From Methylomicrobium sp051061015 (GTDB lineage: Bacteria; Pseudomonadota; Gammaproteobacteria; Methylococcales; Methylomonadaceae), in NCBI GenBank assembly GCA_051061015.1, contig JBPFEG010000055.1, forward strand, positions 62,001-126,000: a stretch of 64,000 nucleotides of DNA. The letters run 5' to 3'. Numbering within the stretch: the first letter of the stretch is position 1; each line of letters begins with the position of its first letter. Made by a program: the position numbers and the translations under genes. Under the pieces are notes generated by a model. That model searched no databases, was not told the DNA's origin, and worked only from the letters and a program-made list of their open reading frames with translations. Positions 23,393 through 31,713 of this stretch are shown here, piece by piece.

Positions 23393-23446
23393 CCCGGCCT
23401 TGATGCCGGGGTTATTAAAATAGGGCCGCTGTCAGCGGGCTTTTTC
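23393..23446 (+). terminator. Transcription terminators after the lytic transglycosylase gene
   Basis: CCCGGC-CTTGAT-GCCGGG (23393-23410) is followed by GTTATT. A second hairpin CCGCT-GTC-AGCGG (about 23426-23438) is followed by GCTTTTT. Either could end the transcript a few bases past the stop codon. A longer GGCCGCTG/CAGCGGCC pairing (23424-23459) is also possible. Confidence 0.65.
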
Positions 23447-23471
23447 AAAGGCAGCGGCCTATTGCGACCGT

Positions 23472-23897
23472 TTAGGTTGAAGATTTTGTCCGGTTCACGA
23501 TGTGGGATAGCCACATCCCGACAAACATTGCACCGGCGAATACGCAGCTTCCGTCCAGTCCGTAAATCAGGCCGGAAATCGCAGGGCCGGGACATAAACC
23601 CGAGACCCCCAGCCGATCCCGAACGGCATCCCTCCGGTGATAAGGCTCTTATCGATCCGGTGATTCGTAGCCGATACTTGAAATCCGGCCGCGAAAATAG
23701 GCGTGGGCCGTTTTAGAATGAACCATTGCAGCAGTATCAGGGTAGCGAGCGCACCGGCCATCACCAGCAGCAAACTCGGGTCCCATGATCCGGCCACATC
23801 CAGAAAGCCGAGCACTTTGCCCGGAATGATCATCTGCGCGACGTACTCCCAGCCCAAACAAAATCCCACAGATTAACGCAGATAACGCAGCAGCCAT
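23472..23897 (-). pseudogene. Frameshifted DUF6691/YedE-type membrane protein gene
   Basis: Three reading frames are needed to recover one protein. The ATG at 23897 gives MAAALSALICGILFGLG. After a shift near 23845, MIIPGKVLGFLDVAGSWDPS and the following helices continue. After a second shift at a run of five G near 23613, GLCPGPAISGLIYGL and the final AGAMFVGMWLSHIVN are read to the TAA at 23472. The pieces together match the small YeeE/YedE-related membrane proteins (DUF6691) that pair with a sister gene, here the one at 23902-24332. The second shift would be healed by one extra base in a homopolymer, so a sequencing error must be considered; the first shift is less simple. Confidence 0.7.
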
Positions 23898-23901
23898 GCA
23901 T

Positions 23902-24332
23902 TCACTCGCCTGCGCCGAGCAAATGACGCACAATGTAAACAGTAATCTCAGCGCTGAGCATGAAGGTTACAGTGGCGGCCTGTGAGCGCGGCGACAACCT
24001 CGTCAGTTCGCAAATACCGTGACCACTGGTACAGCCGCTGCCAAGACCTGCACCATAACCGACCAGCACCACTGCGACTGCCATTAGCGGCAACGAATCG
24101 TTCACTTGGGCGTTGACCATCAGCCAACCGGTCCTGCTGATCAGCAACGGCCCCAGAACAAGGCCCGCCAAAAAGCACAGCCGCCAGCCAGGATCAACAC
24201 ACCAGGGCGATAACAATCCCCCAGCAATTCCCGAAATGCCGGCCCGCCACCCGTTCAGGAGTAAAAACAGGCGGAGGCCAGACCGATTAAAACGCCGCCC
24301 GCCAACGCCGAGTAAGGGGTAAAGTTTTCCAT
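23902..24332 (-). pseudogene. Frameshifted YeeE/YedE family membrane transporter gene
   Basis: The ATG at 24332 gives MENFTPYSALAGGVLIGLAS and ACFYS, then a stop. One added T in the five-T run near 24262 would restore ACFLLLNGWRAGISGIAGGL and continue in frame to the TGA at 23902. The restored protein of about 143 residues has four hydrophobic segments and the family motif GYGAGLGSGCTSGHGICELTR. YeeE/YedE proteins are linked to uptake of reduced sulfur compounds. The stop codon and the sister gene's ATG are 4 bases apart, so this was one operon, 15 bases behind the FadL-type gene. Confidence 0.7.
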
Positions 24333-24347
24333 AAAACAGGTCCACCG

Positions 24348-25643
24348 CTAGAAATGTCTGGACCAAGCCAGTTGAAAAGAATACTGCTCCATCTCCAACT
24401 CGATGTTCTGGCTTGGGCTCAAAGGATTCGGCCCTTTGACTGAATTGCTCGGCGAATACATGAACGCAAAGCTGACCTCGTCTTTGTCGCCGAGCGCGCG
24501 GCTGAATCCGGTCGTCAAATGATATTCCTGCACGCCGGGCGCCAGAATATTAAACAGGACTTCGGAGCTTGGAATAGGCTGCTCACCATAGCTCAAGCCG
24601 GCGCGCAAGGTCCAGAGATTATTCGGCCGCCACTCCGCACCGAATTTGAAGATGGTCATATCTTGCCAGCCGAAACCGGCCGCGCCATTATCGCCGAGAC
24701 GATTTGTCATCAGATTCGGAAACAACGGGTTGCCCACCGACTTGATTTGGCTATAACGAATGTGCTCGACATCAAAGGACGCCGTGACTTCTTGGTTGAT
24801 ATCCCAGGCCAGACCGAAGTTGAAGCTTTCAGGAATATCAAAGCTTCCCTGCTCGGCAAAAAGCCCCGCATAGTCATCGAGCCTGGACATCGTGATGCGG
24901 CTTTTATACGATGCCCCGAACCGGAGCCCCGGAATCAATTCGACCAACCCTCCGACCCGGACCCCGCCGCCAAAGGAATAATCATACCCTTGGTCGGACA
25001 CATGCGCCGGATCGCTCGAAAACGGCGCAAACGCATTCAATCCGCGCGCCTTGAAACGCTGAATCGCAAAAATCGGCGCGATGCCGAGCGAAAATCGGCC
25101 ATCGATGAAGCTGTGCGCATAACTCGGCACGATGAACGCTTGAGCCTTGTCGACCCCGGTCGTTCCGGCACAGAAAGTGCCGCTGCCGCCGGGAAAAGGG
25201 CATAGCGGATTCGCGGTCGCGACATAATCGGTATTCATCCCCCCGTTCCCGTACAGCGCCACGCCGATCGCCTGTTCCTTGTCGATCCGGTAGTTCCAGC
25301 CGATTGCCGGTACCGGAAACCATTCGCTGTCGCTTTCTACGGTGCCGGAATTCAACGGAAATGCGCCGGGCGCCAGCGTCGGCGTGCCATCAACGGTATA
25401 TTGACGGCGCGGACTGAACAATTCGATTTCCGCATCCAGCCGGTCATCGATATAAGCGATGCTGGCCGGATTGACCGCGGCCGCAAACCCATCGAGGGGG
25501 CGCGCGGTGCTGGCACCGGCCAAGGCTTTGCTGCGAGCGCCATAGCCGTGAGCAAAATATCCGTTGGTCGCCTCCGAAATAGATGGCATTCCCCCTAGAA
25601 CAGCCGCAACCATGGCGGTTCGATAGACGTTTTTCAAAATCAT
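24348..25643 (-). CDS. OmpP1/FadL family outer-membrane transporter
   Basis: FadL-type proteins are 14-strand barrels that let hydrophobic molecules cross the outer membrane. The 431-residue product has a signal peptide ending near SEA-T (about residue 25) and the family start (NGYFAHGYGARSKALAGAS). Conserved barrel segments follow (FGASYKSRI, LRAGLSYGEQPIP) and a C-terminal aromatic residue (SFQLAWSRHF) recognised by the Bam complex. Two cysteines in an extracellular loop (CPFPGGSGTFC) may form a disulfide. The natural substrate is unknown. The frameshifted YeeE/YedE pair follows. Confidence 0.93.
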   Translation of the reverse strand: MILKNVYRTAMVAAVLGGMPSISEATNGYFAHGYGARSKALAGASTARPLDGFAAAVNPASIAYIDDRLDAEIELFSPRRQYTVDGTPTLAPGAFPLNSGTVESDSEWFPVPAIGWNYRIDKEQAIGVALYGNGGMNTDYVATANPLCPFPGGSGTFCAGTTGVDKAQAFIVPSYAHSFIDGRFSLGIAPIFAIQRFKARGLNAFAPFSSDPAHVSDQGYDYSFGGGVRVGGLVELIPGLRFGASYKSRITMSRLDDYAGLFAEQGSFDIPESFNFGLAWDINQEVTASFDVEHIRYSQIKSVGNPLFPNLMTNRLGDNGAAGFGWQDMTIFKFGAEWRPNNLWTLRAGLSYGEQPIPSSEVLFNILAPGVQEYHLTTGFSRALGDKDEVSFAFMYSPSNSVKGPNPLSPSQNIELEMEQYSFQLAWSRHF

Positions 25644-25779
25644 TTCTGAGCTCTCCCTAATCGTTTTCAGATATTGAAAAATGAAAACGATAGTAGCGAG
25701 CTCATGAATTAGATTAAAACGATATTATTAGATTCTAATAGCGAATAATTCGATAAATATTTCCTATTATTCAAGAACA

Positions 25780-25800
25780 GTAACTGTAATAAGCAGTTAC
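25780..25800 (-). terminator. Hairpin downstream of the class II aldolase gene
   Basis: GTAACTG-N7-CAGTTAC forms a seven-pair stem 33 bases past the aldolase stop codon. On the minus strand it is followed by TGTTCTT. It is a modest terminator candidate. The adjacent 25644-25779 is AT-rich and holds the FadL-gene promoter. Confidence 0.45.
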
Positions 25801-25832
25801 CCTTTTCCGCTAGTCTTCCTGGGCCGCATGAA

Positions 25833-26483
25833 TTATCGTGGCTTAACATCGCCCCCCGAGTCATCTGTCAACATTAATGCCATTGCCAGGCAACGTACCA
25901 TTAGCCAGCAGGACTCCTCCACGGTCTGTCCGTATGTCAACAGACCGTCGCGATGGCCCAGCATCACGATCAAGCCCCGTTCCGGATGGCTTTGTACGAG
26001 TGCGGCGACCGCTTGTGCCATAGCCGGCGTTCCGTAGGCAATCTCCTCCGCCACGCACGCCAGCTCCAACGTCTTGGCGTTCGTCCAAATATCCGGGCTA
26101 TGACCGTGTGCCACGCACCGTATCGTAGCATCGGCGCCGTAAACGGCCGCATGCGTTAACGCTTCCGAAGACGGCGGCAATGGCCCTTCGGCCGCAAGAT
26201 AATTCTCTTCGGGACGAGCCTCTCGCACCCAGGAATAATGGTCCGCGGTTAGGTGTGGCAAATGGCCGGTTTGAGTGCCGGTGATCAAAAAACTTTTACC
26301 GTTCAGTCGAAGGCTCAAGTTCCCATAGCCCAGTCCACCATAGCGCGCATCCTCCTGCCCGATCACGCCCAGCCGCCATAACAGGTCGCGCCAGGCGTTC
26401 AGCTCGGTAAAACCGCCGACATTTGGGGGAGGCGCCGAATGATAATCCAGGCGGTATTTGATTACGCCTTCCTGTTCGGTCAT
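25833..26483 (-). CDS. Class II aldolase/adducin family protein
   Basis: The fold and metal site of class II aldolases are visible: LGYGNLSLR near residue 50, the SEALTHAAVY glutamate segment, the zinc-binding HGHSPDIW and a final GHRDGLLTYG. From the ATG at 26483 the protein has 216 residues, the family's usual size. An upstream in-frame ATG at 26579 would add 32 residues of uncertain value. Neither start has a clear ribosome binding site. Members act on sugar phosphates or methylthioribulose phosphate; the specific substrate cannot be read from the sequence. Confidence 0.8.
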   Translation of the reverse strand: MTEQEGVIKYRLDYHSAPPPNVGGFTELNAWRDLLWRLGVIGQEDARYGGLGYGNLSLRLNGKSFLITGTQTGHLPHLTADHYSWVREARPEENYLAAEGPLPPSSEALTHAAVYGADATIRCVAHGHSPDIWTNAKTLELACVAEEIAYGTPAMAQAVAALVQSHPERGLIVMLGHRDGLLTYGQTVEESCWLMVRCLAMALMLTDDSGGDVKPR

Positions 26484-26644
26484 GGCATCGGTTGTTGAAA
26501 AAAGTAATGATTCCGCTAAAAATGTAAATTCTTTTTCTGATGGAAAAGGATTTTCAAGCACGTAGCTCAACGGACGCAAAAAGAAAACTTCCTATTGGCG
26601 GAACGCTGTGATTAATTTCAGTTTTCTCTTTATCGATTGTACCT

Positions 26645-26665
26645 TATAATTCGTACATAATTATA
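26645..26665. promoter_or_regulatory. Palindromic operator over the -10 box of the Xre-RES pair
   Basis: TATAATT-N7-AATTATA is a perfect seven-base inverted repeat 19 bases upstream of the antitoxin start. Its left arm contains the -10 consensus TATAAT. A DNA-binding antitoxin sitting there would block transcription, the usual autoregulation of such pairs. Confidence 0.6.
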
Positions 26666-26684
26666 GGCAATTTTTGAGGCACTT

Positions 26685-27050
26685 ATGGCTCCCGTCGATT
26701 TCTTACACCAGGTTATCACCGAAGATGGCATCGTCGCGGCAAGCACCTTGGCCAAGGTCCTGCACATCACCCAAACCGATCTCGCCGAAGCGACCGGACT
26801 GTCGCTCGACTCGGTGTCTAAACGCGCCCGGCTCAAAAGCCGCAGCACACAGGCCAGGCTCCGCGATACGGTCGAGATCATCAACCGCGTCTCGGCTTGG
26901 TCCGGCGGCGTCGGGCGCGCATTTGCATGGTTCCGCTCACAACCGCTGCCGTCGTTTGGCGACAAGACCGCCGAAGACCTTGTCAAGGAAGGCCGCGCCG
27001 ACGCGGTGAAAAACTATCTGGCCCGCATCGCCGACGGCGGCTACGCTTGA
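26685..27050 (+). CDS. Xre/MbcA/ParS-type antitoxin (DUF2384)
   Basis: The 121-residue protein has a helix-turn-helix-like N-terminal half (ASTLAKVLHITQTDLAEATGLSLDSVSKR, about 19-47). A C-terminal DUF2384 toxin-binding domain follows (AWFRSQPLPSFGDKTAEDLVKEGRADAVKNYLARI is split across about 80-116, with the conserved GDKTAEDLV core). GAGG precedes the ATG. Its stop codon overlaps the TTG start of the RES gene. Together they form a RES-Xre toxin-antitoxin module, the antitoxin first as usual. Confidence 0.9.
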   Translation: MAPVDFLHQVITEDGIVAASTLAKVLHITQTDLAEATGLSLDSVSKRARLKSRSTQARLRDTVEIINRVSAWSGGVGRAFAWFRSQPLPSFGDKTAEDLVKEGRADAVKNYLARIADGGYA

Positions 27051-27580
27051 CGCTGCCCGTCCAGCATTTTAGCGGCCTGGTTTATCGAGCCCATCATCCG
27101 ATGTGGGCGTTTCAGCCGCTGTCCGGCGAAGGGGCGAAAAAATTCGGCGGACGCTTCAACCGACCGGGAAACGCCGCGCTTTATACCTCTCTGGATCTGA
27201 CTACCGCCTGGATGGAAGCACAGCAAGGCTTTCCGTTCAAGCCGCAACCAATGACGATGGTCGCCTATCAGGTCGACTGTACCGACATCGCCGATCTGCA
27301 TGACCCCGCCGTACAGGAGTGCCTGGCTTATTCTTCAGCCGATCTGGGTTGCGCCTGGGAAGACATGGCGCTGCAAAACCGAGCCCCCCCGAGCTGGCTG
27401 TTGGCCGACCGCCTGCGCGCCCTCGGCGTTGTCGGCATTCTAGTAAAAAGCTTCGCGCCCGGCTGCACGGAAAATAGCCGTAATCTGGTGCTCTGGGAAT
27501 GGTCGAGTGCTAAACCGCATGCGATTCAGATCATCGATGACCAGAACCGGTTACCGAAGACACAAGATTCTTGGGTATGA
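27047..27580 (+). CDS. RES domain toxin (NAD+-targeting family)
   Basis: RES domain proteins are named after conserved Arg, Glu and Ser residues; studied members deplete NAD+. This 177-residue protein has the expected early arginine (LVYRAHHP), GGRFNRPGNAALYTS, the TTAWMEAQ glutamate segment and the late ENSRNLVLWEW serine/asparagine segment. The TTG at 27047 is the only sensible start, because it overlaps the antitoxin stop (TTGA) and the conserved domain begins at once. The gene appears intact. It converges on the cytochrome gene with a 34-base gap. Confidence 0.88.
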   Translation: MTLPVQHFSGLVYRAHHPMWAFQPLSGEGAKKFGGRFNRPGNAALYTSLDLTTAWMEAQQGFPFKPQPMTMVAYQVDCTDIADLHDPAVQECLAYSSADLGCAWEDMALQNRAPPSWLLADRLRALGVVGILVKSFAPGCTENSRNLVLWEWSSAKPHAIQIIDDQNRLPKTQDSWV

Positions 27581-27614
27581 ACCGAAAAAGAGACGTTCTT
27601 CGCGCTTGATTCTG

Positions 27615-28448
27615 TTATTTTGTCGCACACTCTTCCGGAGACTGAGATTGCATCGCATCCAAATACTCGACGATACGCTCAATGATCTGCCGGCGCTCTT
27701 GTTCCGGAAGTAAGAAAGCCAAAGACGGCATGGTCGTGCCGGGTTTGATCCGGCTTGGAGCATCGATCCAGGCTTTCAAACCGGGAGTCTGCCAGCGGCA
27801 TGCAGCCTGAATCAAATCCATGGGATATTTTTTCCCACCAATGCCGCGAATGCTGTGGCATCCTAAACAAAACTCCTTGGTTTCAGCAAAGCCTTGATCC
27901 AGTGTTTTGGACGAGCGCGCGGGAAGCAGAAGCCGATCTTCGGCTTTGCTGCGCCATTCGATTGCCGTGACCTGATACGGCCAATCGTATGCGCCCTGAC
28001 GCAGCAGTTTCGGCGCCGCTAGATTGTCCCAGATTAAATAATAGGGACTGAGAGGAATATTTTTCTCGTTTTGATGGAGATTATCGACGGTGAACGGCGC
28101 CTCATCAGTCCGAGCAAAGGCCAAAAAAGCACGGTATTTTTTCAGTTTCGGACCGGAGACGACAGAGCGGTAGCCATCCTTGGAGAGAAACACGATTTCC
28201 GCATCTTCCAATGTCCAGCGGTCCCCAAACCAGTGTGTCAAAAGCTGATCAACCGGCAGCGCCGTATACTCGACCAGCTTGCGCCGCTCGTCTGTCGATT
28301 CGTGCAGTTCAACGACAGTCACCCTTCGGCTCGAAAGTTTGTACTTGGCCGCCAAATCATCCGGCGGCGGCAATTCCACGGCTCCAGCCTTTCCGAAAAC
28401 GGCCATAGCCAGAAAGACTGTAAGAATGAATCTCAAACGGTACGCCAT
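27615..28448 (-). CDS. Periplasmic mono-heme c-type cytochrome
   Basis: The 277-residue product has a signal peptide (to about AGA-V at 23) and one heme-binding motif CLGCH at 194-198. Methionine ligands are plausible in the C-terminal segment (PGTTMPSLAFLLPEQ). The first 175 residues have no heme motif and resemble periplasmic electron-transfer domains with a sulfite-oxidase-like pattern (YTALPVDQLLTHWFGDRW), but I cannot assign this part. It lies divergent from, and close to, the di-heme peroxidase-like gene, so the two may share a pathway. Confidence 0.8.
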   Translation of the reverse strand: MAYRLRFILTVFLAMAVFGKAGAVELPPPDDLAAKYKLSSRRVTVVELHESTDERRKLVEYTALPVDQLLTHWFGDRWTLEDAEIVFLSKDGYRSVVSGPKLKKYRAFLAFARTDEAPFTVDNLHQNEKNIPLSPYYLIWDNLAAPKLLRQGAYDWPYQVTAIEWRSKAEDRLLLPARSSKTLDQGFAETKEFCLGCHSIRGIGGKKYPMDLIQAACRWQTPGLKAWIDAPSRIKPGTTMPSLAFLLPEQERRQIIERIVEYLDAMQSQSPEECATK

Positions 28449-28551
28449 CGGTTTCTCCCCTCAAAAAATAGGAATGTTCCGATTGTAGCAAGCAAATAGT
28501 CCCGGTACCGCTAATAATCGCTTTAAAAAGATACCTTTTATTGCCCGGTCT

Positions 28552-28582
28552 CCGGACGATTTCTTTCTTATGAATCGTCCGG
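28552..28582. promoter_or_regulatory. Perfect 10-bp inverted repeat in the gap between two cytochrome genes
   Basis: CCGGACGATT-N11-AATCGTCCGG lies about 100 bases upstream of the mono-heme cytochrome start and 295 bases upstream of the di-heme gene. The position between divergent genes suggests an operator; a terminator of an unseen transcript is the alternative. Confidence 0.45.
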
Positions 28583-28681
28583 GGTAAAGAAATCCCGACA
28601 AATCCCCCTCTCGCATATCCTGCCCTGTCTCGGGCGTATTGAATCGCCGGGCATGCCGCCAATGAATTTGTGCACGCTATC

Positions 28682-28728
28682 GTACAGAACTATCCCTGAT
28701 TTATGGGTACAGTCATCTCTGGCTGTAC
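28682..28728. promoter_or_regulatory. Three GTACAG half-sites upstream of the di-heme cytochrome gene
   Basis: GTACAG occurs at 28682-28687 and 28707-28712, and its complement CTGTAC at 28723-28728. The last two form an inverted repeat with a ten-base spacer. The set lies 150-196 bases upstream of the start codon and may bind a regulator. The remaining sequence to 28877 has no gene. Confidence 0.35.
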
Positions 28729-28877
28729 GCGAGAATGTTTATTTTTGTTTTTTCACTGTTGCAAATTCATCATTTCCGCTCATTGAAACATAAGTTCAGG
28801 GAATGTTCTGCTTCTTATGGTCTCAAAGCGCTACGCGGCGATTTTGAAATGTTTCTTAAGCCTTTAGGGAGAAGACC

Positions 28878-30407
28878 ATGACGTCCAAGAAGATCATGAA
28901 AATATCGTCAGGCCTGTTACTGCTGGGCGGCTGTTTCGCCGCGATTGCCCAAGTTCAGGGCGACAAACGGCCGTTTGACGCAGTCGCCGAAGCGCAGACG
29001 CCGCGCACGGTTAGAAGTGACAGGCCCGAACAACAAAAGACCGAGCACGACCGTTCGGATATTTTTAGTTCGAATAAGCCTTCGCCGTTGTCGCCAGCGC
29101 TCAAGGACCAGCCTAAAGGCGGAAGAATCTCGGGCTTCGATTTTTACCGCGATCCGTTGAACGCGGACCAGCCCATGCAAAAGCCCGAAGACATCATGAA
29201 AAAAGAAATCGCCGGCAAAGCCGAAATAATGAACGCGCAAAAAAAGCTGCTGGAGCAACGCTATAACCTGACGGCCAAGACCGATCCATCAGCCAAAATG
29301 TCGCGCGGCAAACCGCTGGCGGTGGGACCTACGGCAAGGCTGTCTTCCGGCATGACCTGGGACAAGCTCGGCGAAGCGACACCCGAGGAAATCAGGAACC
29401 AAGGCATTTTCCCTTACCCGTCGCTGCCGCACCCGCTGCATGCGAACGGCGGCCAAGTGTTCCCAAAAATGCAGATCGAGATGTTCCCGCGGCTTGAGCG
29501 CTTCGACGTCGATTTCGACTTACCCGAAGCGTTCCTGCCCGAGTTCCCGCCGGCGATATTCCTGAACAATCGGCCGGAGCTGGGCGACGTGTCGCGCGGC
29601 GAAGTGGTTTCAATCAACAACTATTACCGGCTGTTCAAGGACATCCTGACGCCGGTGCAGCTGGACGGCTTAAGGCTGCTGCTGACGCCGTTCCCACAGG
29701 AGGAATTCAATCCGACCGACGACCGCAAAAGCAAGGAACCCAGCCTCGGCGTAGCCTGTTTCGATTGCCATGTGAACGGCCATACCACCGGCCAGTTCCA
29801 TCTAAGTCCGGACATTCGCCCGCAGGAGCGGCGCTTCCGGCTCGATACCACCAGTCTCAGGGGCGTGTTCAACCAACAAATTCACAGCTCCAAACGCAGC
29901 CTGCGTTCGGTCGAGGACTTTACCGAATTCGAGCAGCGCACCGCCTATTTCAATGGCGACCCTATCCATGCGATGAAAAAAGGCATGAACATCCTCGATC
30001 GCATACCGGTCAGCCATATGGCGCAGATGCAGAACATGCTCGACTTTCCGCCCGCGCCGAAGCTTGATCCAGCCACCGGAAGGCTCGATCCTGCCAAAGC
30101 CACCGAAAGCGAAGCGCGCGGAGAAAAAATCTTTTTCGGCAAAGGCCAATGCTCGAATTGCCATATGCCGCCGACTTATCTTGATCACCAAATGCACGAT
30201 CTGCATCTCGAGCGTTTCATGAACGAACCGGGCGACGGTGCGATCAAGACATTTACATTGCGCGGCATCAAGGATTCGCCACCTTATCTGCACGACGGCC
30301 GAGCGCTGACGCTGGAAGATACCGTCGAGTTTTTCAACATCGTGCTGCAACTGAAACTGAATGCGCAGGAAAAACAGGATTTGGTGGCGTTTATGAGGCA
30401 GTTGTAG
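28878..30407 (+). CDS. Di-heme cytochrome c peroxidase/MauG-type protein
   Basis: The 509-residue exported protein has a signal peptide (GLLLLGGCFAAIAQVQG) and two heme-binding motifs, CFDCH at 294-298 and CSNCH at 425-429. The C-terminal part (FTLRGIKDSPPYLHDGRALTLEDTVEF, about 455-485) matches the di-heme peroxidase/MauG fold. The N-terminal 250 residues are an extension not seen in short bacterial peroxidases. Such long forms include surface peroxidases of methanotrophs that respond to copper, a comparison from memory. Whether it reduces peroxide or oxidises a partner protein cannot be told. GGGAGAAG precedes the ATG. Confidence 0.82.
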   Translation: MTSKKIMKISSGLLLLGGCFAAIAQVQGDKRPFDAVAEAQTPRTVRSDRPEQQKTEHDRSDIFSSNKPSPLSPALKDQPKGGRISGFDFYRDPLNADQPMQKPEDIMKKEIAGKAEIMNAQKKLLEQRYNLTAKTDPSAKMSRGKPLAVGPTARLSSGMTWDKLGEATPEEIRNQGIFPYPSLPHPLHANGGQVFPKMQIEMFPRLERFDVDFDLPEAFLPEFPPAIFLNNRPELGDVSRGEVVSINNYYRLFKDILTPVQLDGLRLLLTPFPQEEFNPTDDRKSKEPSLGVACFDCHVNGHTTGQFHLSPDIRPQERRFRLDTTSLRGVFNQQIHSSKRSLRSVEDFTEFEQRTAYFNGDPIHAMKKGMNILDRIPVSHMAQMQNMLDFPPAPKLDPATGRLDPAKATESEARGEKIFFGKGQCSNCHMPPTYLDHQMHDLHLERFMNEPGDGAIKTFTLRGIKDSPPYLHDGRALTLEDTVEFFNIVLQLKLNAQEKQDLVAFMRQL

Positions 30408-30442
30408 CGTATCGAGTTAAGAGGAATTGCCGTCGCTTTTAC

Positions 30443-30475
30443 GCCGCCGGAGGCAGGAAAACAGCGTCCGGCGGC
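30443..30475 (+). terminator. GC-rich hairpin after the di-heme cytochrome gene
   Basis: GCCGCCGGA-N15-TCCGGCGGC forms a nine-pair stem 36 bases past the stop codon. No T-run follows, so termination may need Rho, or the element may protect the message. The rest of the gap to 30741 shows nothing that I can support as a gene. Confidence 0.45.
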
Positions 30476-30741
30476 TGAATCGGGTGCTTGATCATGTCAG
30501 AAATCTGAAAGGGTTAATAGTCCTACCCTGATCTGTTCCTCCCCTTTTTGCAGCATTTCCGAAGAGCCCAAACATGGACATTCTTGAGGCGCTCCCGTAC
30601 AATTCGAACAGAAGAAATTGCTCGTAGTCGAAAACGAATGGGAATCGAAGCTCCCGGATTCTTTAGCGTTTACAGATAGTTAAGGCAGGCAACCCACTCA
30701 TTGCCTAGAACGATTTCAAGGGCCTTTAAGAGCGAGCCCCC

Positions 30742-31686
30742 ATGACGACGACCAAGAAATTAAAATGGCTACTGATCCTGGTCCTGATTTTCGGCGGGTT
30801 CGCTATCTATAAGCAGTTCGGCATTCTCGCGGAAGATATATCCTTCAGAGACTATGCGTGGCTCTTTAAGATCGTTTCGGAATTCGGCTTATTCCTATCG
30901 GTCATTATTTCGGTCGGCTATGTCCATCACTGGCTGATCGCTGAAGAAGAGCACCGGGAATCGGCAAGAAATTTGCGCGAGACTCTCGAACATTATATAA
31001 ATAATATTTTATTCAACTCGGTCAAACACGGTTTTTCCGGCATCACCAAGAAAGAATTCGATTTCAGCCAGATCATGTCCGGTTTGCAGCCGGGCGATTA
31101 TGTGTATTGGCTGGTCACCTTCGACCCCCGTTTCAAAAACAAGTTACGGGAATTGGAAAATGCAATAAAAAGCGGCGTGCATTTCCGCCTGCTGATTCTG
31201 AAAGCCGGAAGCCGCATCGGCGAATTGCGGGCATCGGAAACCACCGGTTTCGATCCGCATGAATTTAATGAGTACAGCAAGTTATTCAAGGTATCGCTGG
31301 AACATGTGATCAGGCGCGTCGACGAGACTACGACTAAAGGCTCGATCGGCGTATTCATCTATGACGGCCTGCCCTGTATTCCGTTATTCATCATTATCCA
31401 CAACGAATCGAAAAAGATTACGGTCTACCACAGCTTTTATCTGACCGAACCGGTTTCGAAAATGCCTTATTTGAACTGGGAAACTGTTTTTAAACCCGGC
31501 AATCAGAATTCTTTTGAGACGGATGACTGGAATATGGCCGATCTGTTTATCGACTATTTCAAAACGCGGTGGGAAATGGAACAATTAAAATTATCCATCG
31601 ACAACACAGCTGGAAAGGAGAACGACGATGCGGACTTTATCTATGCACCGGCGGCTGCCAAAAAGCAGTGTTCGGAGCTCTATTAG
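30742..31686 (+). CDS. Membrane-anchored protein of unknown function, PLD-like features
   Basis: I do not recognise the family. Two membrane helices open the 314-residue protein (KWLLILVLIFGGFAIYK, about 8-24, and FGLFLSVIISVGYVHHW, about 48-64). A cytoplasmic domain follows, with GDYVYWLVTFDPRFKNKLRELENA, VHFRLLILKAGS and, near the end, FIIIHNESKKITVYHSFYL and LFIDYFKTRWE. The alternation of strands, the late HxF-like strand and the YFxxxWE helix recall the degenerate phospholipase-D-like domains found in some bacterial signalling and defence proteins, but no HKD motif is present. This is a loose structural impression. It stands alone between other transcription units. Confidence 0.7.
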   Translation: MTTTKKLKWLLILVLIFGGFAIYKQFGILAEDISFRDYAWLFKIVSEFGLFLSVIISVGYVHHWLIAEEEHRESARNLRETLEHYINNILFNSVKHGFSGITKKEFDFSQIMSGLQPGDYVYWLVTFDPRFKNKLRELENAIKSGVHFRLLILKAGSRIGELRASETTGFDPHEFNEYSKLFKVSLEHVIRRVDETTTKGSIGVFIYDGLPCIPLFIIIHNESKKITVYHSFYLTEPVSKMPYLNWETVFKPGNQNSFETDDWNMADLFIDYFKTRWEMEQLKLSIDNTAGKENDDADFIYAPAAAKKQCSELY

Positions 31687-31713
31687 GAGCAGGCCGACCA
31701 AGGTCAATTCGCA

